In this document: positions 1 through 7,817 of the stretch, piece after piece
Numbering within the stretch: the first letter of the stretch is position 1
Layout of the letters: every line of letters begins with the position of its first letter
Assembly (NCBI GenBank): GCA_035942255.1
Contig: DASZDG010000028.1
Span: 1 to 19,351, forward strand
Direction: 5' to 3'
Length of the DNA stretch: 19,351 nucleotides
Source of the DNA: JALZEG01 sp035942255
GTDB taxonomy: Bacteria > Actinomycetota > CADDZG01 > WHSQ01
Notes under the pieces: generated by a model
Databases searched by the model: none
What the model saw: only the letters and a program-made list of their open reading frames with translations
Told to the model about the DNA's origin: nothing
Program-made: the position numbers and the translations under genes

Positions 1-367
1 GGTACCGGCCGTCGAACGAGAACGTCGGGTCCCTCTCGATGCCGGGGCTCTCGGTGATCTTGGTCTCGTCCATCGTCTGGAGGTCGAGCATCCAGATCTC
101 GCCGGCCTTCGAGTAGACGAGGCGTTCGCCGTCGGCGTCGAGCGAGAAGCTCGAGAACTCGGTCAGGTTGCCTGCGATGTTGTCCACGACCTCGCCGGCC
201 TCGTTGTACCGCACGATGTTCCGCTCGCCGGCGTCGAACTCCGCCACGAAGATGTCGCCGTTCGCTCCGGGCCACGACGCTGCGGCGGGCGTGGCCATAC
301 CAACCGGAAGTGCGGCCGCCAGCAATGCCGCAGCTCCCGCGAGTCGCAGGGCGCGCGTTGATGCCAT
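1..367 (-). CDS. Secreted TolB-like beta-propeller protein, truncated at the window edge
   Basis: Read from the reverse strand, the ATG at 367 opens a frame that runs off the left edge, giving the first 122 residues. A GAGGGGG ribosome-binding site lies seven bases before the start. Residues 1-30 form a signal peptide: basic start, Ala/Leu-rich core, and a likely cleavage after Ala-Ala-Ala before Ser-Trp-Pro-Gly. The mature part starts with a Pro-Gly-x-Asn-Gly-Asp-Ile-Phe stretch, then repeats of the type SxDAdGerLvYs followed by Ile-Trp-Met-Leu-Asp. These are typical of PD40/TolB-like propeller blades, which usually form ligand- or protein-binding surfaces outside the membrane. The C-terminal part is missing, so other domains cannot be excluded. 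The family assignment is inferred from the blade motifs; the partner or ligand is unknown. Confidence 0.72.
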   Translation of the reverse strand, partial: MASTRALRLAGAAALLAAALPVGMATPAAASWPGANGDIFVAEFDAGERNIVRYNEAGEVVDNIAGNLTEFSSFSLDADGERLVYSKAGEIWMLDLQTMDETKITESPGIERDPTFSFDGRY

Positions 368-462
368 TCGATGAACCCCCTCGAGGTCGCCGTCTGTGTC
401 GCGGGTAGGGAACCGCGTCTGCCGGGGGACGGTCTATCCGTATTCGTGACGATGCGGACGCG

Positions 463-494
463 AAAACGGCCCCCGGGCGGATGGGGGCCGTTTT
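463..494 (-). terminator. Strong hairpin terminator downstream of the GlsB-type gene
   Basis: A 12-base perfect inverted repeat, AAAACGGCCCCC at 463-474 and GGGGGCCGTTTT at 483-494, is separated by an 8-base loop. Read on the minus strand, the GC stem ends in a run of four T, the form of an intrinsic terminator. It lies 55 bases beyond the stop of the small membrane protein gene at 549-800 and before the promoter region of the gene at 1-367, so it would insulate the two. The symmetric A/T ends mean it could work in both directions. Confidence 0.85.
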
Positions 495-548
495 CTGAAC
501 GCTCTCAGGCCGGTCGCGGGTCCGGCGAGAAAGCGGTGGGTGTTCTTG

Positions 549-800
549 TCAGACGGTGCCGCGTCCCAGCGACATCCGGCGGTAGGCGTAGAGCAGGACC
601 ATTGCGACGATGACTCCGCCGATCCATTCCACTCCCTCGGTGTCGCCGAACAGGGCGGCCCACAGGTAGCTGCCGGCCACCATGCCGATCACGCCGACTG
701 CGAGTGTCCCGAGGATCCCGATCGGGTCGCGGCCCGGCATGAGCAGCCTTGCGATGGCGCCGATGACGAGCCCTGCGATTACCAACCCGATGATTCCCAT
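549..800 (-). CDS. GlsB/YeaQ/YmgE-family small membrane stress protein
   Basis: This 83-residue protein starts at the ATG at 800, preceded by a clear GGAAGGAG ribosome-binding site. The frame is open further upstream, but that extension has no such site and looks non-coding. Three hydrophobic segments at about 2-20, 27-51 and 56-73 fit the transglycosylase-associated protein family. The stretch GAIARLLMPGRDP after the first helix is the family hallmark, as are the Gly-rich second and third helices. Family members are small inner-membrane proteins, often induced by general stress; their biochemical role is not settled. The gene is monocistronic, with a SigB/SigF-type promoter at 835-861 and a strong terminator at 463-494. 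Confidence 0.9.
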   Translation of the reverse strand: MGIIGLVIAGLVIGAIARLLMPGRDPIGILGTLAVGVIGMVAGSYLWAALFGDTEGVEWIGGVIVAMVLLYAYRRMSLGRGTV

Positions 801-834
801 CGAATCTCCTTCCGTTCGGCTTCTCGCAGGACTT

Positions 835-861
835 CTACCCCTTAGAACGCTCGCCGAAACC
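835..861 (-). promoter_or_regulatory. SigB/SigF-type promoter for the GlsB-type gene
   Basis: On the minus strand, GGTTT at 861-857 is followed by a 16-base spacer and GGGTAG at 840-835. This matches the actinobacterial SigF/SigB pattern GGTTT-N15-17-GGGTA. The expected transcription start near 828 would give a leader of about 28 bases containing the GGAAGGAG ribosome-binding site before the ATG at 800. Position, spacing and target (a general-stress-type protein) agree, but the assignment rests on motif match only. Confidence 0.6.
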
Positions 862-926
862 GGAGAGTTACTGAACCACTCCACTACGTAGCGAAACACA
901 GCCTCGGCGGGGTGCCGGGGATTTAC

Positions 927-2258
927 CTAGGAGGGGCTCCAGGTAAACGCCCGCTCCTCGGGACGGCCCCTCCCGTAGCGGCGCTGGAGGCCCCCGGCGC
1001 TCTTGTAGGCGGCTCGGAGGGCCTCCTGGTCGGAGACCTGGTGGAAGCGATACGAGTAGCCGCCCCGCCCGACATCCACGAGGGCGTACCCGAAGGGGTA
1101 GTCCCTCGGGATGCCGACCTCGACGGAGGGGACCCGGCCGAACCGGCGGGTGATCGCGTTGCGGTGGGTGTGGCCGGCGAAGACGCCCCACACGTTCCCG
1201 GAGTCGGCCACGGCATGGAGGCGTCCGCTGTCGGCGTCGCGGAGCCCGAACAGGATCGGGGGGAAGCCCGCGTACGGCTGCGGGGGGTGGTGGAGGAAGA
1301 CGAACGCCGGCGGGGCCCCCGGCTCGGCGACGTCGGCGAGGATCTCGTGCTGCGGGACCGTCAGCGAGCCGCGGACGATCGCGCCCCCGGGCAGGTCGAG
1401 GAATGACCCGGTGACCAGGTCGAACGCCGTGAACGGCGACGCCAGATGGGTGGCCGAGTCGAGCACCGCGAACCGCCACCCCTTGTGCTCGAGGAGCATC
1501 CCGTCGGCCTCCCGCCCGAAGTGGGACCGGTAGAAGCCGCGGCCGGTCAGCTCCTTGTCTCCGAGCGCGAGCACGTCGTGGTTCCCCATCATCGTCGCGA
1601 CCGGCACGTCGAGCTCGGCCAGGACCTTCGCGGCGAGCTCGAACTGCTCGGCCTTGCCCTCGTCGGTGATGTCGCCGAGCTGCACGACCAGCTCGGCCCC
1701 CGACGCGTTGAGATCGGCCACCGCCGCCCGTGCCAGAGGCTCGCCCCGCGCCGAGCCGATGTGGAGGTCGCCCAGGATCCCGAAGCGGAAGACGGGGTCG
1801 TCCGGCGGGTCGACGTGCGGGGTCTCGAGCGGCTCGAACGGGGGAGGGGTCGGGATCTTCTCCGGCCACCGCAGCCCGGCCTTCTCCTCGTCGGACAGGG
1901 ACTTGAGCCGCTGGTCGTCGTCGAGGAGGGGGCCGAGGTGCCCGTCGACCCAGTCGGAGAGCCGCGCCATGAACAGGGGGCCCAGCGGGTCGTCCCCCGG
2001 GGGCCCCACGACGCTGTCGATCCAGGCGACGTGGAGTGCGACGACGTCGTGGTCGGCCTTCTTCTTGCGGGGGCCGAGGACCTCGTCGACGATCGCGGCC
2101 CGAGCGGCAGCGATGCGCGCGCTCTTGTCGTAGGCGGGGTCGTTCTCGTTGGCCCAGCCCTCGAAGATCCTGGCCCGGGCGTTCTCGATCACCCAGCAGG
2201 AGCGCAGGAGGTCGTGGAAGAGGTCCTCGGGGAGGGCGTCGAGGATCCGGGAATCCAT
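927..2258 (-). CDS. Calcineurin-like metallophosphoesterase with N-terminal helical region
   Basis: The ATG at 2258 gives 443 residues. The frame stays open upstream to 2342, but the 28 added residues look like untranslated sequence. The C-terminal two thirds carries all metal-binding boxes of the calcineurin-like phosphoesterase fold: GDLHIG near 163, GDITD near 195, GNHD near 225, HH near 323 and GHTH near 362. These ligate a two-metal centre that hydrolyses phosphomono- or diesters. The order is normal and no key residue is missing. The substrate is unknown. Residues 1-150 are a separate, mostly helical region with Trp/His/Glu/Asp-rich stretches that I cannot assign; a Pro-rich linker (about 135-152) joins it to the catalytic domain. 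There is no signal peptide, so it is probably cytoplasmic. No Shine-Dalgarno sequence precedes the start; a leaderless transcript is possible. Confidence 0.85.
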   Translation of the reverse strand: MDSRILDALPEDLFHDLLRSCWVIENARARIFEGWANENDPAYDKSARIAAARAAIVDEVLGPRKKKADHDVVALHVAWIDSVVGPPGDDPLGPLFMARLSDWVDGHLGPLLDDDQRLKSLSDEEKAGLRWPEKIPTPPPFEPLETPHVDPPDDPVFRFGILGDLHIGSARGEPLARAAVADLNASGAELVVQLGDITDEGKAEQFELAAKVLAELDVPVATMMGNHDVLALGDKELTGRGFYRSHFGREADGMLLEHKGWRFAVLDSATHLASPFTAFDLVTGSFLDLPGGAIVRGSLTVPQHEILADVAEPGAPPAFVFLHHPPQPYAGFPPILFGLRDADSGRLHAVADSGNVWGVFAGHTHRNAITRRFGRVPSVEVGIPRDYPFGYALVDVGRGGYSYRFHQVSDQEALRAAYKSAGGLQRRYGRGRPEERAFTWSPS

Positions 2259-2266
2259 GGGGGCCG

Positions 2267-2272
2267 AGGATA
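2267..2272 (-). promoter_or_regulatory. Possible -10 element of a leaderless promoter
   Basis: On the minus strand TATCCT ends eight bases before the ATG at 2258, and no ribosome-binding site lies between them. A TANNNT -10 box this close to the start codon is the usual arrangement for leaderless mRNAs in actinobacteria. No convincing -35 box is visible at the normal distance, so this is only a candidate. Confidence 0.3.
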
Positions 2273-2443
2273 ACGGTGCCGCCGTTGCGCGGGTGCTGTG
2301 GCCCTGCGGCACCAGTTGCGTTTTCCGCAACCCATTCCGCATGCGTCGGGCGGGTGGTGCTTGCGCCCGTCGGGCGGGGGCGGGAGAATCGGCGGCACTT
2401 CCCCGAGTAGCCGTCTATTGCCGCGCCCGGGGGGAGATCTTTA

Positions 2444-2917
2444 GTGAGCATTGCGCACCGGATCACCGAGGTTCAGCGCACCACCGACTGGGACAGGTAC
2501 TTCCTGAACATCGCGGCCGAGACGGCGCGGCGGTCGAACTGCATCCGGCGCCAGCACGGGGCCGTGATCGTCCGTAATCGGAGGATCAGGAGCACGGGCT
2601 ACAACGGGGCCCCCTCCGGTCACCCCCACTGCGACCAAGGAGCATGCCCGCGGGCGTCGTCCGACGCGGCGAGCGGCTGGGGGCACGACAACTGCATAGC
2701 GATTCACGCAGAGGCGAACGCGATCCTGTACAGCTCGCCGGAGCAACGTGAGGGCGGGACGATCTACATCACGGGAGTCCCCTGCTTCACGTGCGCGAAG
2801 CTGATAGCGAACAGCGGGATAACGGAGGTAGTAGCGACGGGGGAGCCGTACGAAGACTGGAACCGCGTGCGCGAGTTCCTACAAGACTGCGGAGTAAGGG
2901 TCCGGCTCCTGGCCTGA
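2444..2917 (+). CDS. dCMP deaminase (cytidine/deoxycytidylate deaminase family)
   Basis: The GTG start at 2444 follows GGGGGAG by seven bases and gives a 157-residue protein, normal for this family. The zinc site is complete: HAE at 88-90 (zinc His and catalytic Glu) and PCFTC at 113-117 (the two zinc Cys). GYNGAPSG at 52-59 is typical of dCMP deaminases, the ComEB-like group, and marks the nucleotide-binding loop. A Cys/His-rich insert at about 60-84 resembles the structural zinc segment seen in several members. The enzyme converts dCMP to dUMP, the precursor for thymidylate. The gene is alone on its strand here, divergent from the phosphoesterase. Codon use is unlike its neighbours: ATA, GTA, AGG and CAA occur about three times each in a short gene. 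That may indicate acquisition from a phage or other source. The family call is firm; activity on dCMP rather than a related base is inferred. Confidence 0.9.
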   Translation: MSIAHRITEVQRTTDWDRYFLNIAAETARRSNCIRRQHGAVIVRNRRIRSTGYNGAPSGHPHCDQGACPRASSDAASGWGHDNCIAIHAEANAILYSSPEQREGGTIYITGVPCFTCAKLIANSGITEVVATGEPYEDWNRVREFLQDCGVRVRLLA

Positions 2918-2930
2918 GTCGCCGCTTGGG

Positions 2931-2958
2931 TTGACCGCGTCGGATTTGGGCAAATAGT
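2931..2958 (+). promoter_or_regulatory. Candidate promoter of the sugar ABC operon
   Basis: TTGACC at 2931-2936 is followed, after 16 bases, by AATAGT at 2953-2958, a fair match to a housekeeping -35/-10 pair. It lies just after the deaminase stop and about 75 bases before the GTG of the first operon gene. No operator palindrome or regulator gene is evident nearby. The -10 matches only four of six consensus positions. Confidence 0.3.
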
Positions 2959-3032
2959 CCGAGCGGGTCGGTCCGTCGCGGAGGCGGACGCATGGGCGGG
3001 CCTCAGATGACGCCGTCTGGAAAGGGGCCGCC

Positions 3033-4247
<1,215 letters not shown>

Positions 4248-4262
4248 AGGAGGAGGCAGCAC

Positions 4263-5579
4263 ATGAGGTTGAAGAACAAGGTGTGGATCCTGCTGGTGGT
4301 CATGGCGCTGCTCGGGGCGGCGTGCAACTCCGGCGGCACCGACGGGGAGGAGACGACCGGCGACGATCAGGCCGAAGAAGGCGGCGAGGCCATCGAGGTC
4401 GCCGCGGTATGGACGGGGGCCGAGCAGGAACGCTTCACCGCGGTCCTCGAGGCCTTCACCGAGGAGACCGGTATCGAAGCCTCCTATCGTTCGGCCGGTG
4501 ACGACATGGCGGCGTTCCTCGGCACGCAGATCGAGGGCGGGAACCCGCCGGACGTCGCGATGGTCGCGCAGCCGGCGTTGGTCGAGCAGCTCGCGAACGA
4601 CGGCTCGCTACAACCGTTGGACGAAGACGTGGTCGCGGGGCTGGACGAGAACTTCGCAAGCGTGTGGAAGGACATCGGCTCGGTCGACGGCGAGCCGTAC
4701 GCCGTCTACTTCAAGGTCGCGAACAAGTCCACATGGTGGTACAACACCGGCGTTTTCGAGCAGGCGGGCGTCGAGCCGCCGCAGGACTGGGACGAGCTCC
4801 TGCAGACGGCCCAGACCGTCAACGCGTCGGGCACGCCGTTCGTGTCGATGGGCGGTGCCGACGGATGGACGCTCACGGACTGGTTCGAGAACATCTACAT
4901 CCGCACCGCCGGGGCCGACGCGTACGACCAGTTGACGAACCACGAGATCCCGTGGACGGACGACACCGTCAAGACGGCGCTCGAGACGTGGGGCGAGCTC
5001 GTGGGCGACGAGGCGAACCTCGCCGGGGGCACGAACGGTGCGCTGAACTCGACGTTCGAGGAGTCCGTCACGCAGGTGTTCGCAGACCCGCCCGCAGCCG
5101 CGACGGTGTACGAGGCGGACTTCGTGGCCGGCGTCATCAGCGGCGAGACCGGTGCGGAGGCCGGCACGGACTTCGACTTCTTCACGTTCCCCGCGATCGA
5201 GGGGTCGGCCCCCGCGGTCGTCTCCGCCGGTGACGGCGCCGTCGTGCTGAGCGACAACCCGTCCGCGCAGCGGTTCGCCGAGTTCCTCACCACGCCCGAG
5301 GCCGCCGAGGTCTGGGCCGCCGAGGGCGGGTTCATCTCGCCCAACGAGAACCTCGACACCGCCGCCTACCCCGACGACATCTCGCGCGAGATCGGCGAGG
5401 CCGTCGTGGCCGCGGGCGAGGACGTCAGGTTCGACATGTCCGACCTGGTCCCGCCGGAGTTCGGCGGCACGACCGGTCAGGGTCTGTGGAAGCTCTTCCA
5501 GGACTTCGTGAAGGACCCGTCCGACATCAACGGCGTGACCCAAGAGCTCGAGGCCGCGGCCAAGAGGGCCTACAAGTAG
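4263..5579 (+). CDS. Carbohydrate ABC transporter substrate-binding lipoprotein
   Basis: The 438-residue protein starts at the ATG at 4263, six bases after an AGGAGGAGG ribosome-binding site. Residues 1-20 form a lipoprotein signal peptide with lipobox Gly-Ala-Ala-Cys, the lipidated cysteine being residue 21. A Gly/Asp/Glu-rich linker (22-43) tethers the mature protein to the membrane. The rest fits family 1 extracellular sugar-binding proteins: an Ala-x-Trp-Thr-Gly start, NPPDVAM near 94-100, PLDE, a Trp-Trp-Tyr-Asn segment near 158, and a Trp-Asp-Glu-Leu motif near 177. Many aromatic residues suggest a sugar site. It lies 15 bases after the ATPase and 9 before permease 1. The sequence hints at an alpha-glucoside or related oligosaccharide, but that is a guess; the ligand cannot be read from sequence. 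Confidence 0.92.
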   Translation: MRLKNKVWILLVVMALLGAACNSGGTDGEETTGDDQAEEGGEAIEVAAVWTGAEQERFTAVLEAFTEETGIEASYRSAGDDMAAFLGTQIEGGNPPDVAMVAQPALVEQLANDGSLQPLDEDVVAGLDENFASVWKDIGSVDGEPYAVYFKVANKSTWWYNTGVFEQAGVEPPQDWDELLQTAQTVNASGTPFVSMGGADGWTLTDWFENIYIRTAGADAYDQLTNHEIPWTDDTVKTALETWGELVGDEANLAGGTNGALNSTFEESVTQVFADPPAAATVYEADFVAGVISGETGAEAGTDFDFFTFPAIEGSAPAVVSAGDGAVVLSDNPSAQRFAEFLTTPEAAEVWAAEGGFISPNENLDTAAYPDDISREIGEAVVAAGEDVRFDMSDLVPPEFGGTTGQGLWKLFQDFVKDPSDINGVTQELEAAAKRAYK

Positions 5580-5588
5580 CGGCTCTAG

Positions 5589-6932
5589 ATGGCCACGACC
5601 GCAGCAGACGTAGCAGCGCCGGCGGACCGCCGGGGGGCCATCAAGCTGAAGCCACCCCCCGGCGGCGCCAAGCGCTGGATGGCTTTGCTGTTCCTGTTCC
5701 CCGCGCTGCTGCTGCTCGGCGCGATCGTCGTCTACCCGACGATCGACACGTTCGCGCAGAGCTTCCAGAGCTCCGACCGGACGTGGGTCGGGTTCGACAA
5801 CTACAAGGACCTGCTGGACACCGGCCGCGTGCGCCAGGCGATCCAGAACAACGCGATCTGGGTCGCCACCGCGCCGGCGATCATCACCGGGCTCGGCCTC
5901 ATGTTCGCGATCCTGACGGAGCGCGTCCGCTACCAGACCGCGATCAAGATCATCGTGTTCATGCCCATGGCGATCTCGTTCCTCGCGACGGGAGTGATCT
6001 GGCGGCTCATGTACGAGGAGCAGCCGAGCCGCGGCCTCCTCAACGCGGTGGCGAAGGCCGGCGCCGACGTGGTGTCCGGGCCCGGCGCGTATCCGACCGC
6101 GACGACCGTTCCGGACGCGCCCGTCACGAAGCAGGGCGGCGCGGTCGCCGCGGAGGGTGAGTTCGCGGGCGGCGACACCGCGCTCCTCCCGCTCGTCGGG
6201 ATGACGGAGGAGGAGCTCCCGGAGGGCGCCGTCCAGGCGGTGGAGCCGGAGCTCTCGGGCGATGCCGTCGGAGCCGTCGTCTGGCGCGACTTCAAGCCCG
6301 GCGGCGGGGAGATCGGGGTGATCGAGCAAGGGGAGCTCGGGCTCCCGGGCGCGACCGTCGAGGCCGTGGACGCGTCGGGTGAGGTCGTGGCGACGTCGGA
6401 ATCGGGCGACGACGGGACCGTCGTGTTCGACGACCTCTCGGGTAACGGGCCGTACTCGCTGCGCGTCGCGGCGACGACGTTCGCACCCGGCTTCCAGGGC
6501 ATCAGCTGGCTCTCGCCGAGCCTCGTCACGCCCGCGATCATCGGCGCGTTCTCGTGGATGTGGACCGGCTTCGCCGTCGTGGTGATCGCGGCGGGGCTCG
6601 CGGCGCTGCCGCGCGACGTGCTGGAGGCGGCGCGGGTCGACGGCGCGAACGAGTGGCAGACGTTCCGGCACGTGACGCTCCCGCTACTCGCTCCGGTCCT
6701 CGGGGTCGTCTTCGTCACGCTCGTGATCAACGTGCTGAAGATCTTCGACATCATCCTTGTCACCGCGCCGGGCGCCAGCCAGGACGAGGCGAACGTGATC
6801 GCGCTCGAGATGTGGAAGACGTCGTTCACGTCGGGCAACTTCGGCCTCGGCAGCGCGGTCGCGGTCGTTCTCTTCCTGATGGTGATCCCGGTGATGGCGC
6901 TGAACATCCGCCGCTTCAAGAGGGGCGAGTAG
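5589..6932 (+). CDS. Sugar ABC transporter permease 1 (MalF-like) with large extracytoplasmic insertion
   Basis: This 447-residue inner-membrane subunit starts at the ATG at 5589, nine bases after the binding-protein stop and with only a weak ribosome site, so translation is probably coupled. Predicted helices lie near 30-50, 88-110, 118-140, 312-335, 368-390 and 420-440. The coupling-helix EAA motif (EAARVDGANEW...LPL) is at 346-365 and docks to the ATPase. Typical MalF-type permeases of this class are about 300 residues; the excess is an insertion at about 144-308 between the third and fourth helices. Within it residues 226-300 read like a small beta-sandwich: GxPGATVEAVDASGEVVATS, Asp-Asp-Gly-Thr, and a final strand. 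This resembles CarboxypepD_reg/SdrD-B-like domains. The position matches the P2 loop of E. coli MalF, which contacts the binding protein. Confidence 0.92.
   Translation: MATTAADVAAPADRRGAIKLKPPPGGAKRWMALLFLFPALLLLGAIVVYPTIDTFAQSFQSSDRTWVGFDNYKDLLDTGRVRQAIQNNAIWVATAPAIITGLGLMFAILTERVRYQTAIKIIVFMPMAISFLATGVIWRLMYEEQPSRGLLNAVAKAGADVVSGPGAYPTATTVPDAPVTKQGGAVAAEGEFAGGDTALLPLVGMTEEELPEGAVQAVEPELSGDAVGAVVWRDFKPGGGEIGVIEQGELGLPGATVEAVDASGEVVATSESGDDGTVVFDDLSGNGPYSLRVAATTFAPGFQGISWLSPSLVTPAIIGAFSWMWTGFAVVVIAAGLAALPRDVLEAARVDGANEWQTFRHVTLPLLAPVLGVVFVTLVINVLKIFDIILVTAPGASQDEANVIALEMWKTSFTSGNFGLGSAVAVVLFLMVIPVMALNIRRFKRGE
6018..6512 (+). other. Coding segment for the P2-like insertion domain in permease 1
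   Basis: This codes for residues about 144-308 of permease 1. The first half (about 160-225) is Gly/Ala/Glu-rich and low in complexity. The second half has alternating hydrophobic strands and Gly-Asp turns, consistent with an Ig-like or prealbumin-like sandwich. Topology places it on the outer face, between the third and fourth helices. The boundaries are estimates from hydrophobicity by eye. Confidence 0.6.
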
Positions 6933-7817
6933 ATGGCGGCCGCCGCAGACGCCCCGCCGGTCGAGCGACGGACGACGAGCGAGAGGCTCGTGCGGTTCGT
7001 GTCGCGCTCGCCGGTCCACGTCGTCCTGGTGCTGCTCGCGCTGTTCTGGATGACGCCGACGTTCGGCCTGCTCGTCACGAGCTTCCGCACCGGGCAGGAC
7101 TCGAACACGAGCGGGTGGTGGACCGCGCTAACGGATTCGAGCCAGCTGACGCTCCAGCCGTACCGCGACATCCTCGCGAACGACGGCCTCGTGCAGAGCC
7201 TGCTCAACACCGCGTACATCACGGTCCCGACGACCCTGCTGCTCGTGCTCGTCGCCGCGCTGGCGGCGTACGCGTTCGCCTGGATCGACTTCCGGGGGCG
7301 CGAGACGCTGTTCCTGGTCGTCGTCGCGCTGCTCGTCGTGCCGCTGCAGATGGCGCTGATCCCGATGGCCCGCTTGTTCGGTGACCTCGGGATCTTCGGG
7401 ACGATCTGGGCCGCGATCCTGTTCCACGTCGCGTTCGGGCTGCCGTTCGCGATCTTCCTGCTGCGGAACTTCTTCATCGGGCTGCCGCACGAGCTGCTGG
7501 AGGCGGCCCGCATCGACGGCGCGTCGGAATGGCAGATCTTCACCCGCATCGTCCTGCCGCTCGGGATGCCGGCGATCGCGGCCCTCGGCATCTTCCAGTT
7601 CCTGTGGACGTGGAACGACCTGCTCGTCGGGCTCGTGTTCACCGGCGGCGACGACATCCCGATCACCGTGTTCATCCGCGACCAGCTGCGCCAGTTCTCC
7701 GGGAACCTCGACGTGATCGCGCCGGGAGCGTTCCTCTCGATGATCGTCCCGCTGATCGTGTTCTTCGCCTTCCAGCGCTACTTCGTCCAGGGACTCCTCG
7801 CGGGTTCGGTCAAGTGA
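6933..7817 (+). CDS. Sugar ABC transporter permease 2 (MalG-like)
   Basis: This 294-residue permease starts at the ATG directly after the TAG of permease 1 and pairs with it. Six predicted helices lie near 28-50, 92-115, 125-147, 155-178, 208-230 and 262-285. The EAA motif (EAARIDGASEW...LPL) is at 190-210. The Pro-Leu-Gln-Met and Phe-Leu-Leu-Arg-Asn-Phe-Phe segments and the C-terminal Gly-Leu-x-x-Gly-Ser-Val-Lys are typical of MalG-type subunits, whose C-terminus contacts the ATPase. Length is normal and there is no insertion. The stop codon overlaps the next start as GTGA, so the next gene is likely translated by coupling. Confidence 0.95.
   Translation: MAAAADAPPVERRTTSERLVRFVSRSPVHVVLVLLALFWMTPTFGLLVTSFRTGQDSNTSGWWTALTDSSQLTLQPYRDILANDGLVQSLLNTAYITVPTTLLLVLVAALAAYAFAWIDFRGRETLFLVVVALLVVPLQMALIPMARLFGDLGIFGTIWAAILFHVAFGLPFAIFLLRNFFIGLPHELLEAARIDGASEWQIFTRIVLPLGMPAIAALGIFQFLWTWNDLLVGLVFTGGDDIPITVFIRDQLRQFSGNLDVIAPGAFLSMIVPLIVFFAFQRYFVQGLLAGSVK

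Noticed and set aside
2315..2331. Small hairpin GTTGCG-TTTTC-CGCAAC in the divergent gap
   Set aside because: A 6-base stem is too short for a terminator in this GC content and could be chance.
868..2466. Long open frame on the minus strand in another frame of the phosphoesterase gene
   Set aside because: Its translation is Arg/Pro/Gly-rich with no domain; the overlapping phosphoesterase frame has complete metal motifs.
4608..6671. A 687-codon open frame antisense to the binding protein and permease 1
   Set aside because: Arg/Asp/His-rich low-complexity product, a typical by-product of GC-rich codon bias, opposite two clearly recognised genes.
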